A DNA stretch of 64,000 nucleotides from Ecdyonurus torrentis. Its lineage: Eukaryota > Arthropoda > Insecta > Ephemeroptera > Heptageniidae. Below the pieces are notes generated by a model that was not told the DNA's origin, did not search any database, and saw only the letters and a program-made list of their open reading frames with translations. The stretch spans positions 6,235,432-6,299,431 of the forward strand of contig OX439127.1 of the NCBI GenBank assembly GCA_949318235.1. The letters are read 5' to 3'. This document shows positions 55,545 through 64,000 of the stretch, in pieces. Position numbers and translations under genes: made by a program. The first letter of the stretch is position 1; every line of letters begins with the position of its first letter.

Positions 55545-57478
55545 ACTCTACACTGTTAGAAAAAATCGACCTTTTTTTCTTTGGAGGCCAGTTAATTCAG
55601 TTGCCTGGGCGCCAATTTTTTTTATGGCTGCCATGAATTTTAAAACCGTGGTCGACCTTGTTTTTCTATTCTGTGGACACCATGAATCTAAAGTGCTCTT
55701 TCTATGGTCTGACCAGCGTTTTTAAAACCGCTGTTGGCCTGGTCATTTTCTGGTTTTACTGAGATTTTTATGCTCTGGACGCCCAGTTAATTCAGTTGCC
55801 TGGGCGCCAGTTTATTTTCTGAATGCCCTATTCTTTTTAATCTATTTTATACTAAGTAATCCGACATTATTACATGTATTCACGATTAATAAAAACAGCA
55901 ATAAGAAATAAAACAATCATAAATATAAAAATTAAAAAAAATATTGAAACAAACTTCCATTTACAAAAAAAAATTGATTATTTGCGCAACAAAACTACGT
56001 TACCTGCGAAAACATAACTTTTTTAGCAATCAAATATATCGTTACTTAATGAAGGCTTCTATAAAATTATAGTATTTTTAAGAGGGTAACTTTACAACTA
56101 TACATAAAGCAAACATTTTATATTATGTAATTTTTTTAAATATATTTTTTTTATTAAAAAAAGTTTCATTTATACTGTATATTGATTAGAAAAAAATTAT
56201 AATACAATATTTAAAATAGGGTGGGGTTGAGGGGGGGGGGGAGGAATTATCTTGTGTTTGTAAGATGAGAAACATCTGAAACAAAAGAGACAAAAAAAAT
56301 TATAAACATTTGATCATTTCATATCGTTAAAAAAACATTTTTGAAGACTTATTATTACTGATCATAAGAAACACAGAAAGAAATATAGTTTTACTCACCT
56401 CCAAATAAAGTAAAAAAAAATTTGTATAATATTTTGAGTTGTAGTAGTTTTAGCAGCATCTCAAACGGCCCAGCTGTTCTGCAGAAAATTCTGAAACAGG
56501 AAAGAAATTTTATGTATCAAATTTTTGTGCGGTTTATTTGCATTTTTTTTTACTAAATAATTATATAATAAGATAAACTTACCTTTTATATATAATATTG
56601 TTGTTCCAGTTGTAATCCTAGATATTGTGACATCCGAAGCAAATATTTATTCTGTAAAGAAATAAAAAAAAGTTAGTCAAAATAATATAACGATTTATCT
56701 GCATATCATATAATAATTCTTTTATATAGCGTACCTGCATTGTCTTATCAATTGATGATAGCGGCTACAGACGATGATGCGGTCTCAAGTACGGCCCTCT
56801 CATGATGCGATGGGGGAGGGTTGGGGGATTGAGTTAGATCAATATGTTGAAGATATATTTTAATGTTCTTTGATTGCTTAAAATAAAATCCATCCTTTTT
56901 CAATAGTATTAAAACATTAAATAAAATAAGAATAAATAACAATAAAGAAAATCATCCTTTCATAATAACAAACGCACTGTTCATAAAAATAATACATCAC
57001 ATATGGTCAAAAATATAATTATATATTATATACACATACATATATAAATCACTTATTATTTATATAGTAATAACTTGCACCTGATGCACTTGCATATCAC
57101 TTAAAATGTTATATATTTATACTTTAGAAGCACACTGCACTTCTTTCACCATCCAAAACTCAAGATCAACTGTCGTAACGGTCATCACATACCAGGAAAA
57201 AGAAGGCTGGAGCCGGCTAAGCCCGAGCAAAAACAGTTGACTTAATTAAATTTTTGTTCACACTCATCCCACGCTTCCCCGCTTGTTTCCCTATCTTCCC
57301 CTTTTTTCTCAAAGGAAGTTATCACGTGACACTTCTCCACCAATAAAATCAAAATTATTTTGCCAAATCTCTTCGGTGACCAGAGGTTTGCGAACGCTAA
57401 CCAAAACTCGATGAAATCTCAGTAAAACCAGGGGAAAAAAGTGCAAAAACTTTGGAACTTCTAAGAGTGTAGAATGAT
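55545..57478. mobile_element. Candidate ~1.9-kb DNA transposon
   Basis: Short ends tctacactgttagaa and ttctaagagtgtaga. Subterminal blocks are also inverted: ctggttttactgagattttt at about 55750 against ctcagtaaaaccagggg at about 57420. A direct repeat of ttaattcagttgcctgggcg lies at 55584 and 55788. The interior is AT-rich and non-coding. Confidence 0.55.
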
Positions 57479-57479
57479 T

Positions 57480-57628
57480 TTAACACGTGTTAAAAATGTA
57501 AAAAATGCAATATATATATATATAAATAAATTAATATATATATAAATCTAAATTGACATTACCATTATATCACTATCACTATAGCTCATAACACAAAATG
57601 TCAGAAATTTTAAACCATATTCTTTGTG

Positions 57629-57666
<38 letters not shown>

Positions 57667-58139
57667 AAATTAAAATAATATTATTAAAAATTATATAAAC
57701 AATGCAATAACTATTTTTAAGTTAATATTATATTTTGTGTGAGGATGAGGAGGACAAAAGCTCGATTGAAAGTGAAAGGATATTTCTTATACATGAACTT
57801 ATGTATATATGTAGTCAGGCTGAGAAAACTGCAGTAAAAATAACAAATTTGCAGTGATTGTTAACTTTTCAAATATTTTCCACTTTTTGAAATTAAATTT
57901 AAATTATTTCTTTGATTTGTTAATCTGAAAAGCAAAAATTTTATCAAGTATATTTCCTACATTCTGTTTCTGAATTATAATGATTAAAACTCCCACAAAA
58001 ATCGCTGTTCTGTCAATTTTATTCTTATATACCAATATAGAAGTTTTTATTGTTACAAAAAAAAAAAAAAAAAAAGCTTTGTGCCCATTGGAAATTTTTA
58101 TGTGGCACTTTTTTGACAATTAAAATAAAATAATTAAAC
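57480..58139. other. AT-rich stretch with homopolymers
   Basis: TA repeats at 57510-57545, poly(T) at 57631-57664 and poly(A) at 58058-58075. No gene. Confidence 0.5.
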
Positions 58140-58285
58140 AACGTAACTTAAAAAAATTAACCACCTGCGTCGGGCTTCCGGGGGACTATACGATCCCCGG
58201 ACCCCTATTCTGTTTGCAACTCTACTCTGGGCCCTTGCAGTGAGCTCCCAGGTAGGCCCTCATACGTACTGTCAGCCCGGCCCTG
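58140..58285. repeat. GC-rich transposon end (hAT-like)
   Basis: gggggactatacgatccccg small hairpin and the terminal cagcccggccctg. The latter resembles the end of the hAT-like element at 38293-39710. No second end identified. Confidence 0.5.
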
Positions 58286-58489
58286 CCATGCGGGATAGTT
58301 ATATAACTATTCAAATATGCGTTTATGAACGATACATATATGTTTGAAAAATAAAAGTATTTAGCACAGGAGATAAACGTTCTGATGATACACACCGTGT
58401 TCAAATTTTCAACAATCAAAACATAGAAATAAGCAGTTTCAGATAATCGACATACAAAGTCAATCGGTTACTTTATACATATATATAGC

Positions 58490-58800
58490 TAGGGTATATG
58501 CATTTTCATGTTAAAGTCGACGCCATGTTGGATCACTCAATAACATGTGTGGCATAAGAGAATAACTCGTTTTGCCAGTTTAAAAACCCTATGCAATATT
58601 TTTGAGAGCATTGATGCTGTAAATATGTGAAATAAGTATTTCAAGTATGTGAGAAAAATAACATGATAACAAAAAATTAACCGATTTTCCCAGAAAATTG
58701 CCTTTAACAAAGTTTGTCCAATGCTCAGCAATGTAGTTCACTACTCCAGTATGGCCTCCAAGCGTATTAAATATGATGTCAAGCGGATGCACCCTTTGGA
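58490..58800. mobile_element. Family C element (well preserved)
   Basis: gctagggtatatgcattttc, gacgccatgttggatcactc, gagagcattgatgctgtaaa, tgctcagcaatgtagttcac and catactggag-type block, then gtcaagcggatgcacccttt. This and the copy at 50998 define the family. Confidence 0.88.
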
Positions 58801-59084
58801 CTTTGTTTATCGATTATCTGATAGCAATCGCGGATGCAAAAATTTCTTTATCGATTACTTGAAAGTTACCTATTAATTTTAATAAATTTAAGGGTAAGCC
58901 AAGGAGAGAGAGATATAGAGCACAATTTACATATTAATATTTAGAATATCTTGAACCGAGATTACCTCAATTATGTTACTCAGAAAACGCAATAAATTAG
59001 TTTTTTTTTATATTATTTCTTCTTCACAGAACATTATTATTTGATTTTAATGCTCCCGGGAAATCAGCTATACTGCGGGATGTG

Positions 59085-59400
59085 ACTAAAAAATTGTAAA
59101 GAAATTTAAATCAAAATTTTTGAACAGAATACATTAGGATATCTTCAAAAATACAAAAAAAAATAGGGAGAGGTTACCATATTTTACGCTAGATTTTTAA
59201 TTATGATTGTTTGAAGTCTATGTTAATTTCAATATAATTGTTTTCTCTCTTATCTGATAGTCACAGGTTCTGAAAATTGTATCAAATAGTTCTTGCTATA
59301 TTTAACTTTCAAATGGCATCATAAAGTTTGGAAGTTTTGTTTTTAAATTTTGAGATACAAGTCATCTGAATAAAACACTTAAAACTTCAAAGAAACTTGT
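59085..59400 (-). repeat. Family D element
   Basis: ggatatcttcaaaaatacaa, gtcacaggttctgaaaattg, tggcatcataaagtttggaa and tttgagatacaagtcatctg are the reverse of the family order at 26990-27325. Confidence 0.8.
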
Positions 59401-59569
59401 GCAATACAAGTTGCAAATTGAATCCAGTTACTCCTAACAAATTTTTAAATATTTAATTAATGCATTTTGTATTAATTATAATATTTATTGGTCAATTATA
59501 CTGGCTTGGGCTTGTAATAGAAATTGCTTTATTTCAGGTAAAAAAAAGTATTATAACGTATATGCGGAT

Positions 59570-59635
59570 GACGTCATATTTAATGCGCTTGGACGCCGTA
59601 CTGGAGTAGTGAATAATTAACAATGCTCATGCTGC
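59570..59635. repeat. Family C end fragment
   Basis: atatgcggatgacgtcatat, taatgcgcttggacgccgta and ctggagtagtgaataa. Confidence 0.8.
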
Positions 59636-59639
59636 ATCA

Positions 59640-59932
59640 GCATAGCGATGGTGTTGCGGCTAAACCACGCTTCTACTTTTAGCATGTTTTCTTATACTTT
59701 CACGCATCTACGTTTATCGCGATAGCCATAAAAACACGTATCTACATTTATCGCGACAGCAGGTAAAATCATTTCTACACCTGTTTTCCTATGTAGAAAT
59801 GTTTTCACCTGTTGTCGCGATAAATGTAGATGCGTTTTTATGGCTATCGCCGCGATAAACGTAGATGGGTGAAAGTAAGGAAACACGCTAAAAGTAAGCG
59901 TGGTTTAGCCGCAACACCATCGATAGGTATAA
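59640..59932. mobile_element. Palindromic element, ~130-bp arms
   Basis: cgatggtgttgcggctaaac, tctacgtttatcgcgatagc and atctacatttatcgcgacag on the left, all mirrored on the right (gtttagccgcaacaccatcg). Tcgcgata words alternate within the arms. Inserted into a family C copy (flanks tgctgcatcagcatag and ggtataaactgcatttttgg). Confidence 0.85.
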
Positions 59933-59989
59933 ACTGCATTTTTGGCTATTTTCCTTGGGGAATCGATTAATTATTATTATTTTTCTCAC

Positions 59990-60150
59990 ATACTCTCGCT
60001 CTCAAAGCAATAGCAAATCACGGACTTCATTCATTAATTTTTCATTACTTTTTTCTTTCGCTGTGTAATTCTTTTTATAAATAATAAATAATCTAAAATA
60101 AAAATGATAGAAAAGTCCGTGACTTGCTATTGCTTTGAGAGCGAGAATCG
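59990..60150. repeat. Inverted repeat, ~35-bp arms
   Basis: tctcgctctcaaagcaatag with caaatcacggactt is mirrored by aagtccgtgacttgctattg and ctttgagagcgaga. Confidence 0.85.
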
Positions 60151-60159
60151 CAGATTTAA

Positions 60160-60720
60160 AAACTCGCAGCTAGGAAAATACTAAAAAAATATAAAGTTTA
60201 TATTCAAATTCGGAAATATTATTTTAATTATATTGCTATGCTATAATGTTAATGCATAGTATTAAATTAAACATTAAAACTTCATTTTTACTCTTTTTTT
60301 TTTCAACTTTTAATTATACTTTTGCCGAAGAAAAATTATGCATTTTGTTGACTTATTCGTTTACGTTTGGCATCGCTGTTGCAAAATTATGCAACACTGC
60401 ATTTAAAAAATTCTTGATAATAAATAATTTATTCCTCCATCATCTGATGAAAAAATCAATTTGATTCACTCAATAGTTTTTTCGGGAAAAATGAAAACCA
60501 AATGAGTCAAAATTGGACCTTGTGATGTGAGGTCATCAGGGGTTGACCTGAAGGAAGGATCTCGGGGTACCCCGCTTCTAAAAATCAACCATTGGTGGTC
60601 AAGAACAAGTATTGAAAGTTTCATTGCTTTAGAATGAAATGCATGGTTCGTATTTAAATTGCAATTAAGAAACCAGACTAATTTGCGCTGGTTTTCTATG
60701 TACATTTCTTCCAAAAACTA
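60160..60720. other. AT-rich stretch, nothing recognised
   Basis: No gene or repeat family seen. A short reverse-strand frame at 60466-60714 has no homology that I recognise. Confidence 0.45.
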
Positions 60721-60724
60721 CTTC

Positions 60725-60870
60725 GAGCGGATACAGTGTAATTAACTATGTAAAGTCAACTTTGATTGGCTAATAGGTTTATAACAGACTCTTTGATTGG
60801 TTTAGCACCGCGGATACAGCTTTTGGCGGGAACGACCTTATTTTGGCGAGAGTGTAGCTTATACTCGGCT
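60725..60870 (+). repeat. Interspersed family F copy
   Basis: taaagtcaactttgattggc, tttgattggtttagcaccgc and ttggcgggaacgaccttatt, inverted relative to 30690-30845. Confidence 0.8.
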
Positions 60871-61159
60871 GTGCTGTAATTATATACAATATACGGCGAG
60901 CAAGGTGCTGTGTACTAAACATTTGGTGTACTGTAACTTTATACTAGTCTATATAGTTTTAATCCGAAATTGCCTTTGTTAAAATCACCTTATGAACGAA
61001 ATAGCCATTCTTTGTTGTTTGATAAATATTCTTAATATTTATAAAAGTATTATTTATAACCTAAATAATGCACTTTTGACAAAAGAAATATCATTTTTTT
61101 TTTACTATTTCAAATATTAAACTATATACTATTAAAACTATAGTTAATAAATGTGATAT

Positions 61160-61228
<69 letters not shown>
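61160..61228. repeat. (TC)n microsatellite
   Basis: Perfect CT repeat. Confidence 0.98.
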
Positions 61229-61231
<3 letters not shown>

Positions 61232-61385
61232 TATTATTAGCGCAGTAATGTAATAAATATCTTAGTCTTTAATTTCTTAAGTAGAGCAGCACCAAGAATA
61301 AAAAGTTATCCGGATAATGGATCTATTTAAAATCCGAGTCGATCACCGTATTATTTTTAATCTGGATTAAAACTGGATCTTAAAC

Positions 61386-61419
61386 ATCCTTATCAATCAA
61401 TCAATCAAACAATCAATCG

Positions 61420-61504
<85 letters not shown>
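61386..61504. repeat. (AATC)n microsatellite
   Basis: About 30 tandem tetranucleotides with two early interruptions. Confidence 0.97.
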
Positions 61505-61567
61505 GACCTTTACACGGACAAAAATAACTCCGTAAGGTATATTATACATGGTAATTATACTATGGTA

Positions 61568-63088
61568 CAGTCAACCGGGGTGAAATTGAACGCTTTTGGT
61601 GGCATATTATAACATCTCAGTTAATAATTTTTTTTCAGGAAAACAATTAATTATGGTGGTGTAATTTACTTAGTACTAGGTAAATCTAGACCAAATTTAA
61701 AATTTCCTTTCACACTACAGAGAAAAAAAAATCAAAATAGGTGTGTTCAATTTCACCCCGGCAACGGGGTGAAATTGAACACTTAGTTTTAAAAAATTAT
61801 TACTGGCTTTGGGTTGAATTTTAAGTCTTGAACTACCATGGTCCTAATTACTATAGGGGTCTTGTTATATGATGTAACAACTCCAGGTCCACCCACAAAC
61901 CCCCAAATTAATTTTTTTTATTTTATTTCCCAAAAAGTTACTAAGAATATTTTTAGTAGGAAATCGATGCATATTTAAACAAAATGAAGTTAATTTTTCT
62001 ATTCAAGTAACATAATTTCAAATTTTATATTGTCTGAATGACATTTGATAGTTTCACCCTTAATTAATGTTAATTATAGTAACTTTTTTCCTATGATTGT
62101 AAAAACTTCATGTTAAAGATAGGGAAAAAAAATTAATATTTGATTTTTCAGCTGAATTTTTGGTTATGGGTATATCTATCAGTACTAAAGGAGGTGGTGT
62201 CCCTAATTTTTGGCTACCTGGCACCCTTGACCCTGAAATGACCCTGTCTACTTTAAATTTTCAGTTAAGAGCAAATCCAACTGCAACATACTAAATTCCT
62301 AGACCCTCAAAACCTAAGAATCGACACTTTGGTTATTCACATGTCAAAAATCATACTTCGTAGGAGAGGGTCCTGACCCTTTCCTGCGGACGGACCCTTT
62401 TTTCAAAATAGTCAACCTGGGAACGGGTTGAGATATTTCGTCAAGTAAGATGTTGATATGTAGGTTTTTTGGGGCAAGCAATCCAGTGGTGAGGTTAAAA
62501 CTTTGCTAAGTGGCAAGGAAAACATTTTCAGGGTCACTTAAGGGTCAAGGGTCAGAGTCAGATAATAATTATGGTACTCATTACATTACAGCCTCTAAAA
62601 TACAAAATGCCAAAGTTTCAAAATGATATTATAGTTAAATTAAATTTAAGGCCTATATACTTAACATGGGAAATGTGTTCAAAGTCAACCTGGGTAGGTG
62701 TTCAATTTCACCCCGGAGAATAAATTAGGCTATTAAAATTAGACCTCTTGCCTAATTGCAATAAATTTTGGTATGCATAGTCACGAAGATATATTTGGTA
62801 GGATATGCTACCAGTTTCACATGCTATCTTTCACCCAACCACCCTCCAGGGTAGAAATTTAAAGGTTGTTGTTTATTGTTATCTTTCCCACTTCTTGGAA
62901 AATAATTTATTCTGGAAAAACAAATTTCTAAGGGAACTCAAAAAGCCAGCAAAATTAAATTTGGACATGTGCACTATGCACACAAAAAATTTTAAGGCAC
63001 AACCCAGTATTGAGAAACAAGGGTTTAAAGTTAAAATAAGCAAGCGTTCAATTTCACCCCGGGTGTTCAATTTCACCCCGGTTGACTG
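61568..63088. mobile_element. Tc1-like non-autonomous element with repeated terminal motif
   Basis: Perfect 24-bp inverted ends beginning CAGTCAACCGGGGTGAAATT, flanked by TA on both sides, the Tc1/mariner target duplication. The 17-bp motif gttcaatttcaccccgg or its complement occurs six times: in both ends, at 61745 and 61765 (head to head), at 62700, and at 63046 beside the right end. These may be transposase-binding sites. 1521 bp, no transposase frame. Confidence 0.85.
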
Positions 63089-63214
63089 TAATAATACTAT
63101 ATGGTATAATAATCATGCTAGCTCATTTTCAGCACAATTTTCAGCACAAATGTCAAATTATTAGAATGAAAAGTTAACACCCGTATTACAGATTAAAAAA
63201 AAAAAAGTATCTCA

Positions 63215-63515
63215 TTTGCCTAGCAAGATGTGTGCGCATGACGTCATTCTGAATGCTTTTCGATGCTCTTCTTGAGCAATGAATAACATTGCTCAGCACA
63301 GGAAAAGCGTAGTTTTTGGCTATTTCTTTAGAAAATTTCTTGCATACTTGATATACTAAATCAACCTGCTAACAGCATCAATGCTCTCAAAAATATTGTG
63401 AAATATTTGTAAACTGGCAAAATGATTGGGAAAATTCATTTTCCCATACTGGCCCATATGTTATTTAGCGCTTACTTATGGCGTCCACTTTAACATGAAT
63501 GAAACCACCCTATAG
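63215..63515. mobile_element. Family C element
   Basis: gcatgacgtcattctgaatg, tgagcaatgaataacattgc, caacctgctaacagcatcaa, tgctctcaaaaatattgtga, then catactggcccatatgttat and gaatgaaaccaccctatag. Confidence 0.85.
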
Positions 63516-64000
63516 ACCCAATTTTCCCCTATAAAAATATATAAAAAAAATTATCCGCTGTGATCCGGATTGCAGTTACGAAGTACGAATAACAGATAAT
63601 GTTTAATTCCGTTTTTTGTTTATCAATAAGATTCCCAATTTTATTAAAATGCAACAAAAAATATTGCAGGGCTGAGAAGTAAATAATCCATCGCAGCATG
63701 ATTTAACACATAATTTTGCTTCATCTAGTCACATACAAGACAGTCAACTAATTACAAACACAATTCTGAGAACCTCATTCTTACACATTTTTAAGTTTTT
63801 TAATGGTTTTTACATATTTAAAAGATTATACTTAATTGTTTTTTAAATAAAGTACTTTAAAATATATTAATATTATTGCTATATATTATTTATTTTATTA
63901 TACTTTTAAAAGTATTATTGTACTGTAATATTATTCCATTATGCTTATATTATTACTGCATAAAAAGTAAAAAATATATTGGATCGTAGGTTTAGTATTT
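63516..64000. other. AT-rich right edge, nothing recognised
   Basis: No gene, RNA or repeat family seen. Confidence 0.5.

Noticed and set aside
60433..60465. CTGATGAAAAAATC on the plus strand
   Set aside because: No stem II and no GAAA at a usable distance.
61386..61504. CRISPR-like direct repeats
   Set aside because: A simple AATC microsatellite without spacers, in a eukaryotic genome.

Overview
The window is AT-rich eukaryotic DNA with spliced genes, LINE and Penelope-like retrotransposons, many short inverted-repeat elements and long microsatellites. The BTB exon is of the Tramtrack/Broad type typical of arthropods. The repeat load and intron style suggest an arthropod, plausibly a crustacean. 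That assignment is inference.

Two host genes look intact. On the minus strand, 26666-35412 holds all eight coding exons of PAICS (SAICAR synthetase plus AIR carboxylase, purine synthesis). The splice phases agree throughout and give 423 residues, close to the roughly 425 usual for the family. Running the other way from about 36.1 kb is a BTB/zinc-finger transcription factor gene with coding exons between 36820 and 48250. The two genes are head to head and may share the 35.4-36.8 kb region as promoter.

Two host-derived wrecks are present. Between 10.2 and 16.5 kb lie five exon-like pieces of the cohesin subunit SMC1, with frameshifts, a lost ABC signature motif and an exon order that does not follow the protein. 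At 23.7-25.0 kb there is an intronless, stop- and frameshift-bearing, C-terminally truncated HSP70 copy.

Mobile DNA fills most of the rest. A LINE with an uninterrupted endonuclease/reverse-transcriptase frame lies at 1.1-4.3 kb. A Penelope-like element with fused RT and GIY-YIG domains lies inside a BTB-gene intron (40.9-43.6 kb) between 19-bp direct repeats. There are 5S-rRNA-derived and tRNA-derived SINE heads, mariner-like remnants, and elements resembling hAT, piggyBac, Tc1 and Harbinger by their ends. At least eight families of short inverted-repeat elements recur.

The most interesting signal is a set of hammerhead ribozymes. Two (13326-13395 minus, 19276-19343 plus) have the complete type I architecture. 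A mutated partner sits on the opposite arm of a 500-bp inverted repeat. Degenerate versions lie in a repeated foldback family and directly after the Penelope stop codon. Short foldback elements carrying ribozymes on one or both strands may be an undescribed non-autonomous class related to Penelope elements or retrozymes. Also unusual are a foldback element at 5.0-6.2 kb built from self-palindromic decamers and a Tc1-like element with six copies of its terminal motif.
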